A program made the position numbers and the translations under genes. 64,000 nt of DNA, from NCBI GenBank assembly GCA_002989075.1, contig PSQN01000003.1, forward strand, positions 2,174,340 to 2,238,339, given 5' to 3'. Positions 22,901-34,989 of this stretch are shown here, one piece after another; the first letter of the stretch is position 1; each line of letters opens with the position of its first letter. The stretch is from Arthonia radiata. Its lineage: Eukaryota > Ascomycota > Arthoniomycetes > Arthoniales > Arthoniaceae. The notes under the pieces are model-generated. The model was given only the letters and a program-made list of their open reading frames with translations, searched no databases and had not been told where the DNA came from.

Positions 22901-23055
22901 TGACTCCGCTGAGACTCGAACTCAGGACCGCGCCGAACCCGTCTCTGCAAGTTCGTTCATTCAAGCTTGCCCGGCGCCTCGCGCCGGCCTCTCTGGACTG
23001 GCATTAGAGGCGCCTCGGATGCGGTGGCGCTGCTCTGCCGCTGAGCTACGGGGTC
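22901..23055 (-). tRNA. tRNA-like sequence with long insertion after the anticodon
   Basis: Read on the reverse strand: acceptor arm GACCCCG/CGGAGTC (6 of 7 pairs), D-arm GCTC/GAGC containing an A-box TAGCTCAGCGG, anticodon stem GCGCC/GGCGC (5 of 5), T-arm CTGAG-TTCGAGT-CTCAG (5 of 5, B-box like), discriminator A. Between position 37 and the 3' anticodon stem lie about 80 nt, which would be an intron. The anticodon would read CGC, but position 33 is C, not the invariant U, and the acceptor has one mismatch. It may be a functional intron-containing tRNA that I have mis-registered, or a decaying copy. Confidence 0.35.
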
Positions 23056-23406
23056 TTCGTGCTGACGGGAAGGACTGTTTGAGTGTATATTAGGCACTGG
23101 ATTAGTTGGATGACGGGAGGCGAGACGAGGCGGCGCGATGATGAGGTGAGTTGGCGATGATTGGCGTCATTCTGGGACATAAGGGAGGGGCATGCAAGAG
23201 TTCGTGATGGTGGATGCAGGATGGGTGGCCCGTCGCGCCGGAAGAGCGTGTGCTGCAGATTGGTCTTGTGCTGCTGAGTAGATATCCAACATTTCTCGTA
23301 TCAGTCGTACTCCTACCACATATCCAAACATCATCAAACATGACTCTCCGCCCTCCCATATCCAACACTTCCTCATCATCCTCTATCCACAACTACACAC
23401 TCAAAC
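23056..23406. other. region before the trehalase 3' end
   Basis: Between the tRNA-like sequence and the 3' end of the trehalase gene. Nothing recognised. Confidence 0.35.
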
Positions 23407-26400
23407 TCAGACAGCAATCACAGCAAATTCCCCCACACTCCCCCCACCCCCATCACCCACATCATTCCGATTCCCTTGCACACTCAAAAACACGTACCGT
23501 CCACTCCACACCCCCTCCCCCAGCGTCACATCCGTCGTGTTCCCCGCATACGGCACGATCCGATCAACCGTCTCCGGATCATACGGACTGCTCACCTCGA
23601 TCTCTCCGTTCCATACCTCCACAATACCCCTGTCCTCCAGTCCCCTTTCTGTAATATCCGTACCATTCCCCGGACTGAGAACCGGTTGCCCACTCTCCTC
23701 CTCCGCTAGACTTGCCCAGTCTAAGCCCATTTCCTCGAGCTTGGAGAACAATTCAGCACCCCGCTCGGTGTCGCTCCCGCTGCCCGAGGAGTTACTGAAA
23801 GCCACCCGCGCGAACACAGGTGGGTTCTGCGCCCAGTCGAATTTTAGGCCTTTTACTTCTCTCGCCACAGCTTCTGGACCCAAGTCGACTGTGAGAGTTG
23901 ATGTGACATTTGGGTTCGCCGGCCGCCAGCCCGTCGTGCGTCCGCCGTCGACTGCAGAGAGTGGGAATTGTCCTGGCAGGTACGTGCTGTTCGCGGTGAT
24001 GACGGGGGCGCACTGCAAGATATTCCCCGGTTCAGTGAGGAGTGTGGGTGCAGCGCGGTTTTGTAGCACTAGGGGGTTGGAGGATGTGAGATTGTGGATT
24101 GTGCTGTTGAAGCCGATCGTCACGGGGACGCCGGATTCGTAGGCTTTATTAGCGGTGGATAGGCGCAGGTCAGGCAGGAGCGTGAGAGTGGTGTGGGAAC
24201 TATTAGCGACGGCAGAGACAGCGTGACCTTGCCAGTATATCGTCCTATACCTCAAATTCTCTATCTGCGGCGGCAACGAGGGATTCACATTCAACGAAGA
24301 CACTTTCAAGCGCAACCCCAGGTACCCGAAGGGCGCGACGCGGTAGTTCCCGCCCACGCCGGTCAGGAAGGGGTACGCGGGGTGTGTGCCGCCGTTCGTT
24401 GCGTAGTCGTCCGTGAGCTGCTCCGAGAACTGGAAGAAGGGGGCGCGGATGTAGGGCCGGGAGGAGTAGAGCGCGTAGGAGAAAGCACTGCAGCCTGAAG
24501 GCGCGAAGTTGGAGGCGATGATGGAGAAGACGCCGTAGGTCATGCCGGGGCCCGAGAGGGATTGGTGGCCGGCGTAGAATTCGTAGTCGGGGAGGGTGCT
24601 GCGGGGGTTAGTGATGATGGAGGGGAGGGAGAGGAGGGGTGGATTGGGTGGGAGGGGGAACGTACTATTCGTTCTGATAGCCAAGGAGATCGTCGATCAG
24701 GATTACATCAGCCTGTTTGACAGCGATGGAACCGTTCATGCCTTGGTATTCAACGATGATGTCGGCGTTGGCGTCGGTGGGTATCTCGATGAGCGGGCTC
24801 TGGGCGGTGTACGTGTCGTTGATGGGCAAGCCGAACATCTTGGCGTACATGTTCGTGTTGTTCAGTAAGCGCTGGTTGAGCACCATGGTGAACGCGGGAT
24901 TGTCGATCATGTTTGCGTATTCGTCTGGGTCGGTCGCATTGCGGAAATAGTATGTGCCGGTGGTCTCGTTGAGATAGAGTAGATCAGATTGCGTAGATGT
25001 GACGGCTGAGTAGATGGGGTAGTACAGGTCTCTGAATGACTGCTCGTCGCCGGACGCTAGATAGTAATTCTCGAATTGAAGCGCGACGTCGCCATTGATG
25101 TGATACTCGTAGTCGAAGCAGGGGCCGGTTCCCGTACAGTTGCCAAAGCGACCTGACGTCCATGGATAAATCGCTGCATCAACTGAGAAGTTTGTGGCGT
25201 TTTGTGAAGTGATAAACTTCTCTGCTACGTTACGCTGAGCCTGTGGGAACAGGTTCAGGCGATAATTGGAGATCTGTCGAACCTGTCCGGGAAACGTGAC
25301 GGTTAAGCCTGGCGCCATCCAGACTTCGACGTCCCAGAAGATGAGACCGGCGTAGCTGGAGGAGCTTAGTCCGCCAACGGCGATGCTGTTGATCAGAAGC
25401 TTCTCGTTTCCGCCTGATGCCTCCACAGCGGCTGTGCTCACCATGTTCTGCAGTAAGAAGAAGGGATTGACGACGGCAAGGATCTGCTCCTCGACGATGT
25501 TTAGGTCTTGTTGGAGCTCTCCAGTCTGCGGATCGGTGTAATTGTCGATGGACTCTGGTGTCAGGACTGATTGCCATTCCGCAGCGTGCTCGCTGTACAT
25601 GCCTTGGAAACCGCAGTCACGAGCAGTCGTAGATGCGGTTCTTGCGACTCCCTCAGGATCATCAAAAGCGTCCGACGAAGCAATGCCGACATACTTCTCA
25701 GCCATGGTAGAAATCCCAGCTTTGAGATCAAGGGTCACTTGCTGGGCGATACCTGAGCTATTGCCGCCGATGTACTGTGGGTCGTCGATCTGCCTCCGCG
25801 ACCCTGAAGCTGCATCAGGTGCAACAAGGGTCGAGTATACGAAAGCGGTCACATACGGTATGTTAACCGGCTGCACAGAAGACCATATAGCGCCCTCGCT
25901 CTGCAGGAACTGCTTATCGACGGCAAAGGCGCGTACGGCGCAGTCGCCTTGCAGAACATCAGTCACCTTGACGCTTACATCTTCGTCGGCGGTGACATTC
26001 AGCTGCACCGCAGCTTGATTAATGTAAAGCTTGTGCAAAAGCAAAGCATAAGACGCGCGCAATGCGCCAGACCCTGGAGGCGTCCAGGTGTAATCCCAGG
26101 TCACCACCCCATTCTTCAGGTCCAGCCGTGACATGAAGTCGGAGATCTGCTCCAAATCCGTTGTCGCATCCAAGACATTACCGTCGACCTCGACAGACAG
26201 GCCCGCCCAGTGTGGCAGGCCACTGATCACGCTCTCACCTCCAAGCTGATTAAGCCATTCGTAGTTCGTGCCATTCGTCTCTGGCTGTACGTCATAGAAG
26301 CCAGCTACGGTCGCGAAGGACTGCCTGCGATCGAACAATGGCCAGCCATTGATATCGTCGCCATCCACGAGTTCGTCGACCTCGAAGAAGGGACCAATGG

Positions 26401-26632
26401 AGGCCACGTTGATGCCAATGTAGCCATTGGCGAGGTTGGCGCGCGATTCGTAGTGCCCGCGATCGGGTACTGTGTTTTCCAAGATCCAGTTGGTGTTATC
26501 CCATGTCACGCCTGGAAACGATGTATTGTAAATACTGGACCCTCGCGCATGATTGATGGAGACGAGAAGGAATGTCAGGATGATGTATGGCCAAATTGTG
26601 ATGTAAGAATGATGTGACGCGCTTGGGGCCAT
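23407..26632 (-). CDS. ATH1: acid trehalase (GH65), secreted/vacuolar
   Basis: Hydrolyses trehalose to glucose outside the cell or in the vacuole. Model: complement(join(23407..24598,24666..26632)), 1052 aa; one 67-nt intron (gtacgt, actaac, cgcag) joins GYQNEY to TLPDYEFYAGH. An N-terminal hydrophobic stretch (YITIWPYIILTFLLVSI, ~9-25) is a signal sequence or anchor. GH65 strings: WILENTVPDRGHYESRANL, GYIGINVASIGPFFE, FWDVEVWMAPGL, YPWTSGRFGNCTGTGPCFDYE and the catalytic-region EYHINGDVALQFENYY (~490-520). At least a dozen N-x-S/T sequons fit an extracellular glycoprotein. The C-terminal third is the beta-rich tail usual for fungal acid trehalases. Length matches Ath1/TreA (about 1,050-1,200 aa). 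Confidence 0.94.
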
Positions 26633-27435
26633 TTTTGTCCCTGGTCGACACCAGATGGTTTCAATGAAAGTACAATTTTACGCACTAATCCAAGAATCAT
26701 GTATTCAAAGAAAAGCCATGCAGGGCATACTTGAACAACAGCGAAGAAGCAACAGAAACACATTGGATTGCCATGGCACGTTGCGCCGTTGTTGTCTCCC
26801 GGGCCAAGAAGCATCTAGCGGGGGTGCTACACGACGGGACCAGAATAACGCCTCCTCTTCGCTTATGCAGGTCCGCCTGACCTGCATAGAACCTTCACAT
26901 CAGTGACACGTGTAAATTGTTTGAAGAGACGAGTATGCCCTGGCTTACGGGTTGAAACCTCTAAAGGTAAAAGACTTTTTATACATGGTAAACGTGGCAG
27001 GAGGCCAGAGAGAGTTGAGAAGCAGTCGTCGGGCCAAGCGGAGGGTCTACCTGAACACCTCCGCTTCCTTTTCATCAAAATTTTCGGGTGTTTTCGCTAT
27101 CACTGTCAACCAGCAGAACAGTACCATTGATACAAACGTAGGCGAGAGACTATTCTTTGCCAGACGCGTCGCGAGAAGAGTCAAGACCAGACGAGTCCCG
27201 CTTTCCCCACAGTTCGGGCGCGCTTGCAATCGAAAAGGAAGGTCAATACATCACGTGCTCCCACTTCATACAAATTTCGCCACTTCATGCCAGCCATGTC
27301 TTTGACAAATTGTCTTTCGTCAGCGCGTTCCAGAAACCAATACTGTTCCAGATCAGCTTCAGTTGTGACCCAAATGCCGGCGTGTCAGATGCAAGCCACT
27401 TCGAGCCACCTCGTCCACCTCATGTATGCTGTTCT
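26633..27435. other. intergenic, trehalase promoter side
   Basis: Contains the trehalase upstream region and the 3' flank of the RRM gene. A run of plus-strand open frames shows no domain. Nothing else seen. Confidence 0.4.
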
Positions 27436-29266
27436 TCAATCGTATCCCACCCACGCTGGTCTCGCAAACCTGACATAGATCTTGCCCCACTCCCCCTTCA
27501 CCTGATGCAGAGTGTACTTCGCCCGGCGCGCCTCGCGCTTACTCGACATATCCACGAACGCCCATCCGGTCTTCTCCGTCATTGCTGGTCTCGCCATGTC
27601 GATCGGGCGGAGGGTGAAATTTGCGAACAGCCGTTCTGCCCAGAATGGATCGTTTTGGAGCTAATTAGCTCGGTACTGGAACGCTGTTGACTTATCACAC
27701 TGGGCCTCGACAGCTTGACCTGTGATCGATGTCAGCAAAGTTGAACAGTAGACAAGCTAGCCTTCCTATTGCCTGAAATAGGCCTTTTCCAGGAACGCCG
27801 GCGAATTGGCTCCAGAATAGGTCGTTTTGGAGCCAATTAGCTCAATACTGCAGCGCTGTTGAGTTACTACTCAGCGCCTCCGCTTTGTCATGCCCTTCTC
27901 CGAACACACGGTTGTTGAACATTGTAGGCGAGTTTGAAAGGATCACCTGCAGGAGAAGAAAGGAAGTGCGAAGAGAGGAGTGAAAATTAGAAGCTCGGAG
28001 CTTCAAACGATGAATAGACAATGAATAGCAAATTGGGAAGGTGGCGCGTTGTTATTGACCAATCTTTGTTGACGCGTCAACAGTTGATGATTATGCCCTC
28101 ATCTCACGTCCCGCACCGATCTCGCGTTCGATATACACACGTGTCCCCATCGCCCCTCCCATACAACACGCTGCCTATCCAAATTTACTCGCGCAGACTC
28201 CGCTTCGGCCTGAATGGAGAGTGTCAGTTCGTAATTTGTGCAGCATCACTTTGCTAATGTCCGGGGCCAAAAGCGAAGTCTTTCAGTCAAAGGAGGCACG
28301 CGGTCATCTACGAAGGTGTAGCCGTGGGATTACTCACCACACTTGGCAGCTCCACCCAGCAGGCACACTCTCTACGTTCGGCTTGCCCATGAAGACACCG
28401 AATCTGACTGATGTCATAATGGGAGAACAGCGCTTCAACCATGCGGACTCCGGAGTCGAGCGTGTCGACGTAGGGGAGACGGGAGACGTAAAGCTCGATC
28501 TGGGAAAGCGGCATTAGCGTCAAGGCCTCCTTTACAAGGGTATAGACTGCAGTGATTTTCGACGTCGCGCCGGCCAATTGATCACTACTAAGAGATCGAA
28601 ATGATGCACATCGATGCGAACGCTGCTGAACCCACCTTATCTGGGGTGACGGTGTCTCCAGGCGCATAGGAAATCGGGATAGTGGAGGTGGCGAGGGTGG
28701 AAGAAAGAGGCGGCTTCGATGGTGGTCGAGATGGGAGGTGATCAGCAGTATCTTCGTAGCTGAAGAGGCCCTGCGTGGAAACATTAGCGCTTCGTGATAT
28801 CAGTCAATGGATAGCTGGACGCCACCTTCGGCTCTTCGACTTTTCGACGGCGATGCTCGGTCTCGACCTCCTTGCCGCCGACGCGAGAATCATCTTCATA
28901 CCACCATCTACCCCGCGCGGTAGGCTTCTTGCGATGACGCTCGCCGCCCTGCTCCCGAGTGCGCGCCCTCTCGGTCGTCGGAAGTCTGCACTTCCTCACG
29001 GACAGCACCTGTCCCCACAACACATACCCATCCAGCTTCTCAAGCGCGAGCTCCGCGTTTGAAGGACTACAGACGGTAATGGTTGCGGCACCATTGTTCT
29101 GCAGCTTTTCAGGGGCCCAGTCCAACGTGCCAGCGGCAGCGTACTGCGGTATGTCGACAGAAATGAAGGCGATGGCGAAGTGCTCGAGCAGCTGGCCTAG
29201 CTCGCGGGCGGTAAGGTTGATTGCAATGTTGGTTATGAGGAGGGTGGGGGCGGCGGTGGTGGACAT
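27436..29266 (-). CDS. RRM RNA-binding protein (model uncertain in the middle)
   Basis: Proposed model: complement(join(27436..27660,28338..28529,28636..28770,28826..29266)), 330 aa, all introns phase 0. Exon 1 starts MSTTAAPTLLITNIAINLTA and carries a first RRM-like fold (TLLITNI as RNP2, then NNGAATITV and GYVLWGQVLSVRKCR). Exon 3 opens a second module (IELYVSRLPYVDT as RNP2); exon 4 holds its end or a third module (TGWAFVDMSS, then GEWGKIYVRFARPAW). Between them a charged Arg/Glu/Lys linker. Intron 3 would be 677 nt, the longest in the window, and carries a diverged copy of the region around its own acceptor. It is possible that the last exon belongs to a separate gene. The exon 2/3 junction could also use the acceptor ctgcag at 28547. 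RNA-binding role is inferred from the folds only. Confidence 0.55.
27641..27863. repeat. diverged direct repeat of a splice-acceptor region
   Basis: Copies at 27641-27691 and 27813-27863, 51 nt each, agree at 43 positions by eye. The first copy includes the acceptor and first codons of the last RRM exon (gene orientation: gagctaattag then CTCCAAAAC). In the second copy the acceptor dinucleotide is lost (ctaattgg). The second copy also lies in a short inverted repeat (aattggctcc at 27804, ggagccaatt at 27830). Confidence 0.7.
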
Positions 29267-29976
29267 TGTGGGGTGATGAAGAGCGCAATGGTTGGCGGCG
29301 GTGATGGAGGTGGATGTCGCGAGTCCCTCCGGCACAGCTCAGACGCACGCGTCTTCGGGTAGCTGGAGCTGGGGATATCCTTGAGACTGGATGGCGCGGT
29401 CGGACGCGGCGACGACGGTAAGTGGAGGCTGATGGGCGCGGTGTTTGTAGGGAACGGCTGCCCGCTGGATCTCGCGATAGAAACTTCAGTGGGCACGATT
29501 TTCAATCTTTGATGTCAGAAGAGTTTAAAGACAAAGAGGAGACGACAGCAAAAGGGGGCTGTTGCCAAGGTGACGAGGAGACTGCCGCCTGATGTGCGGT
29601 GAGACGAAAAGTGACCGGTGAAACCACCTCTCTTTATGTGACGAAACTTATCCTGTACACCATTCGCGTCGTTGCGCAGATACGCGAAACAGCGATTTGA
29701 GGTCTCATACTTGCAGCTTGGATGGCAGATGATAAGTGACCGGACAGCGCAAGAAGTTGTAGCGCAAACATCATCGAAGCGGGCGAATAACAAGTATGGG
29801 GTCACTTAAAAGCGCTCAATAACCGGCAAGCTTCCAGTTTGAGTACTCTTACAATCATATTGCACAGTGATGGCTGCTGTGTTTCGCCCCTACTTTACTT
29901 TCCAGTCCGAAGCGACTTGGTGAATGCGCTGACCGAACGCCTCGTCCCAGTGCCTGATGCGCTTTGTCCGCTCGTC
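29267..29976. other. intergenic, RRM gene promoter to RER1 3' end
   Basis: Minus-strand promoter of the RRM gene plus 3' flank of RER1. No gene recognised. Confidence 0.4.
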
Positions 29977-30794
29977 CTACGAGGCAGCGCCCTTGTACTT
30001 CGTCTTGCCCGTCGTGAAAGGCACGTATCTGTACTTGATCATATGCTGAATCTGTCGGCGCACTATGAAAGCCATTAGCCCACGCCTCCTCTTTCGCCCG
30101 TGTAGCTGCTTGTGGACTGGATGTGATGACTTACTCGTCAACGCAAATAGAATGAACCAATACACCACCAGTACCGGCCAGAATACTGGAATGTCAAAAA
30201 CCCGGAACCATGTACACAGGAAGCCAATGCTGATCGCTCTTGTAGCTGCATGCCAGAACTTGAACTCAGGTAGACGCCTTACGAACGGTCGGAACTCTTG
30301 TGTCTCTTTCGTTGGAAGCGAGTTGCCGTCTTCCATGTTCTCATCTTGCTCTAGGGATGGGTCGAATTTGGGGGAGAGAAAGGCGAGGAAGAGGTTCAGG
30401 AGGTAGATGCCGAGGGAGTATGCGACTGATAATAGTACCGTTAGCACAAGCAGCACGTAACGGCGATAGATTGGATTATTGCTGGCCTGTGGCATGAAGT
30501 CCTCGCACAGGGGCGGTGCGACCTACCGATATACCATCCCTGCGCAAACACTATCCGCAGCGTGAATATGACGAGGAGAACTCCTGTGCCCGCCCATCGG
30601 TATGGCGTATATGGGGTCGACTTGTCGAGGTAACTTTGATATAACTGTCACCCTCCTATCAGCTCCTCTCCCAACAATCAATCGTCTCGCTTCAGCGCAA
30701 TGCGAAGGTGAGCGCATTGACATACCCTTCCGAACTTTGACGTCTGCTCCGACACAGCAGCAAACGCGCTGTTCTCTGGTTCGGGCTGATCCAT
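29977..30794 (-). CDS. RER1: Rer1, Golgi-to-ER retrieval receptor
   Basis: Four-TM cis-Golgi protein that returns ER membrane proteins through their transmembrane signals in COPI vesicles. Model: complement(join(29977..30062,30135..30425,30527..30644,30726..30794)), 187 aa. Exon joins give the family sequence throughout: [25 protein letters not shown], then [96 protein letters not shown] and [11 protein letters not shown]. Length is normal for the family. The unspliced frame at 30426-30495 is intron, not an N-terminus. Divergent from the enoyl-CoA hydratase gene, sharing a 282-nt promoter interval. Confidence 0.95.
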
Positions 30795-31076
30795 ATCTGC
30801 AGCGTTGGCCGGCTGGTATGAGGGCGTTTGAGAAGCCAGCGTATAGATAGATTTAGTCGCCTGTTGAAGGTTCACAGAAATTATTCTGAGACGCCGCGCG
30901 CCCCGACGCTAACCCTTCGAATTGCAGATGCCTGAACGTTGAGGCCTCAAGAGCATTGGCCTCGTAGGGCGGCTTCAGTGGTTGATCGGTCTTTTAGTTG
31001 CCGTGGTACTGCAGGTGCTCGTTGATATTACCTCGAGAACGATCTTCGTCTGACGGCTCTGCACAAGCTCAGGGAG

Positions 31077-32024
31077 ATGAGTGTCCTTACACCCAGCGTG
31101 CGCCTTGCTTCACGGCGCATGCGATCCGCGGCGACTCCGTTTCTACGACCTATCAGCCGCGCCTACTCGTCTCCAGCCAGCGAGCAGTACGAACACATCC
31201 TCACCTCAGAGCCCAAACCCGGCGTCGGTCTGAGTATGTTCACACCATAGCCCTTCTCGAAATACACATGCAGCTCACGCCCTGCTGCAGTCACCCTCAA
31301 CCGCCCCAAGAAGCTCAATGCTCTCTCCACGCCCCTCTTCCGCGACCTAAATGCCGCACTGCGCGCCTACGATGCCTCCGATTCCATCGGCGCGATAGTC
31401 CTGACAGGCTCACACAAAGCCTTCGCCGCGGGCGCTGACATCTCCGAAATGGCACCGCTCACATTCGGGCAAGCCTACGGCAAAGACTTCATCGCGGACT
31501 GGAGCGCCGTAACCACGACCATGTCGAAGCCGCTGATCAGCGCCGTAAACGGGTATGCGCTCGGCGGCGGCTGCGAGCTGGCAATGATGGCGGATATACT
31601 GTACTGCTCGGCGTCTGCGCAGTTTGGGCAGCCGGAAATTACACTGGGCACCATACCTGGCGCGGGCGGGTCGCAACGGTTAACGAGGGCGATCGGGAAG
31701 AGCAAGGCGATGGAGATGATACTGACGGGGCGGATGATCGATGGCAAGACTGCGGAGGCGTGGAACCTCGCGGCGAGGTGCTATGACGATGCCGATCAGT
31801 GCGTTGATGGGGCTGTGGAGACGGCCGCGAAGATTGCGGTATTCTCGAGAGTAGCCGTGAAGGCGGGGAAGGAGGCTGTGAACAAGAGCCAGAATCTGGG
31901 ATTGAGAGAGGGCGTGGAGTTTGAGCGGAGGATGTTCCATGCGTTGTTTGGGAGTCGAGATCAGAAGATCGGCATGGAAGCCTTTGTAAAGAAGGATAAG
32001 AACCCAAAATGGGAGCATGAGTGA
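31077..32024 (+). CDS. ECHS1: mitochondrial enoyl-CoA hydratase
   Basis: Hydrates trans-2-enoyl-CoA in mitochondrial beta-oxidation and branched-chain amino acid breakdown. Model: join(31077..31233,31291..32024), 296 aa; 57-nt intron (gtatgt, gctgcag) joins PGVGL to ITLNRPKKLNAL. The first ~33 residues (RLASRRMRSAATPFLRPIS) are a basic, Ser/Ala-rich mitochondrial presequence. Crotonase signatures: AGADISEM, the oxyanion-hole region ISAVNGYALGGGCELAMM and the second catalytic Glu in GQPEITLGTIPGAGGSQRL. The C-terminal EGVEFERRMFHALFGS and D-Q-KIGMEAF match ECHS1. Nothing is missing. Confidence 0.95.
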
Positions 32025-32495
32025 GGAATGCATACCGATCGAATGACATGAGCAGGACTTCGTGCTACGTGCTATTGAGCACTACGTCAATGTGCTAAGC
32101 TTTGTTACATTTGGCCAAGAGCCCGTCCGCGAGGATTATAAATGCGCGACGTGAAGACGGCGAGCTTGTGCGAAGGCGTGGTATGTGACGCTTAAGAGTA
32201 TTGAGCAGATTCAAGCGGCAAAGCTAGGCGTCTGGCGTATGTGTACTAACGCCTCGTACCTGAACGGTTAGAGGACGGAAATAATGGCAGACAGCATGGT
32301 TCTGCGTCGAGACGAGTATTCGATATGTTTCAAGAGTCTCAGGCGTTCGACTTGACATGACCCAGACGTACTGCTTATCATTCGTACTCGATAAAGAGTT
32401 TTTGTTTGGGCTACGACCTCTTCTAGTGAATTGTTGACCTTGAAACGCTGAGTAGACCCTCAGGCCATTGGGTTCATCTCGATAGAAGTATTATT
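32025..32495. other. convergent 3' region
   Basis: 3' flank of the hydratase gene. Nothing recognised. Confidence 0.4.
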
Positions 32496-33062
32496 TCAGT
32501 ACTTTGACAAGCTAAGTGCTATGCTTGACTGGTAAAGAAGAGGTACAACGACAAGAAGGATCGTTAGGTATGTGATCGTATGGGTGGCGTTGTAACGGCA
32601 AGCTGGAATTGTATGGCAGTATTTCTTTCTGGTCATGGGCGTGAGCATAGTTCTGCCTAGTATCTTGAGAGAATCTGAAGCATTAAGTTTCCGTGTGATA
32701 TCTGACGATTGCCTTCGACGTTCTGCAATCAACGGGTCATCTGCTGCTGTATGCGATGCCAACAGGAACGACACGCCCGCCTCACGCTGGTCCCACACGC
32801 GCGCAATGCACCCATTGTGAATATGCTCTTCTGGGTAGCAGCCTAGGAACATTAGACGCCCGGAGACAGCCTCTGAGCCAAGTTCGAGCATTGTACCGCC
32901 GTAGATGTCGGCGCCGTCGTCGACTATAGGGGTGTAGAATTTTGAGGCTGCTTCACCCGCGAGCACACAAATGGCGTAGTCGAGTAACGGAGTGTCTTTA
33001 CATTTGGTTCCGCAGTCTTGCGGCTCATGTGGAATCGTTGAGAAAGGGTGAGGTTTTATGAC
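32496..33062 (-). CDS. unrecognised ORF, C-terminal exon of a possible membrane protein
   Basis: Open for 189 codons behind a possible acceptor (acccgag) at 33063. The protein reads DCGTKCKDTPLLDYAICVLA early, then YTPIVDDGADIYGG, LMFLGCYPEEHIHNGCIARV, a charged stretch, and ends in one hydrophobic segment (TYLTILLVVVPLLYQSSIAL). There is no in-frame ATG before about residue 60, so the true start must be in an upstream exon that I could not find, or the ORF is a remnant. Composition is protein-like, with several cysteines in the N-terminal half. I do not recognise the family. Confidence 0.3.
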   Translation of the reverse strand, partial: VIKPHPFSTIPHEPQDCGTKCKDTPLLDYAICVLAGEAASKFYTPIVDDGADIYGGTMLELGSEAVSGRLMFLGCYPEEHIHNGCIARVWDQREAGVSFLLASHTAADDPLIAERRRQSSDITRKLNASDSLKILGRTMLTPMTRKKYCHTIPACRYNATHTITYLTILLVVVPLLYQSSIALSLSKY

Positions 33063-34989
33063 CTCGGGTCAGTCTCTACCTTTGACAGAAGCTGCAAGGC
33101 AATAGAAGCCAGACGACACCGCTCTAAGCGACATGAGTTATTTCCTCATGCGTGTATGATCAGTTTAGAAGGCAAATTCGAAGCCTTGTCCATCGCTTGT
33201 GCACGCATGCTAGGTGCGCTGTTTGTGGTGAAGCTACTGAGAGCTTGATGGGTAAACGACTGTCCGTATGGCCGCCACCGGCCGCAAAAAGTGGGCTATA
33301 GAGGTCTTGCCTCCCGGACGTGTTGCGCCAAAGGTTTGTCTTTGAATCAAGTACTTGAAGACATTTTACTGACGAGGAAAAAAGCCAAGGGAGCCCGCAA
33401 TTGTGTCACTGCAGTGGCCTTTCGGCCACAGCGCGAGGGGAAGTCGATGAACAGTCCGCAAAATGAATGGATGGAGAGTAGAGGATCCACTGCGGTTAAT
33501 GATGAGGTCAGAGCAGGAAAAGGATGAGGTTTTATGCGTAGACGGCTAAACGGCTAATTAGACCTTGCTCGTCGCCGCAACCAGCCAAGTGGCCGGCCGC
33601 AACGTCTCTTGCTCGAAGAATTCAATGGAATAATGCTTTTGACTGGTTCAAAAATCGCGAGTGATTTTGGGTAGATGTTACCGTGGTGCCCGGTCGGGAG
33701 CATTCCAAGGTACATCTTTTGCGGGTTTGCAAAACTTGCCGCGATGTCACTAAAGAGAGAGTCTTGCAGTACGTTGTGACGAGACAGTGAGCTGGCATGC
33801 CGTCTTTACTGTCAAGAGGTGCAATGGAGGTCTTTGCACTTTCCGGCTCCGGCTTTGAACGACCGATTGTGGTTGTCAATGCATGCTCTTCGCTCATCTC
33901 ATGGTGTTTGGCTGTGATATTGTTATCGACATATTGGGATTAGCACGATCTCAGCGACCCGGGTAAACAGAACACGTCGGTCTTGTCTTCCCGATCGCGC
34001 CTTTGCCTCGTGCGAGCCGCGAAGGCATTATGGGATGCCGGTGTTGAAGTATGTTGTCTGTGCTACAAACCCAGTGTTGCTGCCGCCGTCTGTGGTGGTG
34101 CGTCTCATGCACCACTCGAACATCAAGCTCTGAGCTCTGAGCTCATGCCACCCTTTGGATTCAGCCACTGTGAGCTTGTCGATTAACCAGCCGGTGGCAA
34201 ACGATGCACCCAGACTTTGCAAGGACTCTTTTCCCGCCATGAAGTTCATCTCGACGGTTTTGCTTCAAAAAAAATTGGTGAAGCTTGTTTCTCTTGGGGC
34301 TCGCTGTGGTCGCGGCTGTCTGGAGAACATCTGGTCAATCGCGTCTGAGGAACAATGAGCGGACACAACATCGATTCGACGTGGCAACATGCTGTCTTTG
34401 CCCCCTGAAGCCAGATGTTGGAGCCTACAGCAACGCCTGCGAACCCCGAGACGACCTCTTCGAATCGCGAGGCTCCCTCAAAATCAGCCTACGATGTCCA
34501 AAATTCTTGATTCAGTATCGCGTCTTTCCGATGGGCTGAGATGAGAAATAGACGACCCATTCTGCCCTCGATCATGTCTCGCCCACTCTGAATGAAACCA
34601 AGGCATCTGATATCTTTGGCAAAACATTTACAATGTCAAAAATAAGGAAAGAGCGGGTAATGCGCATACATCAGCTAGTGGACAGGGGACACAATACACA
34701 CAGACGATTTCGAGAGGATCTGTTCAGCGCGAGCCCTCAAATGTCGTCATTTAGGCGCGACAGCTCTGTCGCTGCCAAAGATGCTCTATCTGATACACTC
34801 AGTGAGAATGAGACGATGTGTTATCTCCTGGTCGAATATTGCTTGCAGTGCCCGGGCCCCGCACTTGTTCATCTGCTGATCGCCTCACATCTCTGTCGCT
34901 TCAATCGTGGCGTTTCAGAGAGAGTACGCGACATCGCTTGCGTTGTCGCGAACAATGTGCGGCTGCTCTGAAAGCACTCTCCTCATTGC
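33063..34989. other. 1.9-kb gene-poor stretch
   Basis: No gene, transposon domain or repeat recognised on either strand. The longest frames (minus 33622-33897, plus 34633-34971) have low-complexity-free but unfamiliar sequence and no supporting splice pattern. Confidence 0.4.

Noticed and set aside
33622-33897. 91-codon minus-strand frame in the gene-poor stretch
   Set aside because: No motif, no splice continuation, isolated.
34633-34971. 112-codon plus-strand frame
   Set aside because: Overlaps the 3' flank of the AnmK-like gene and shows no family.
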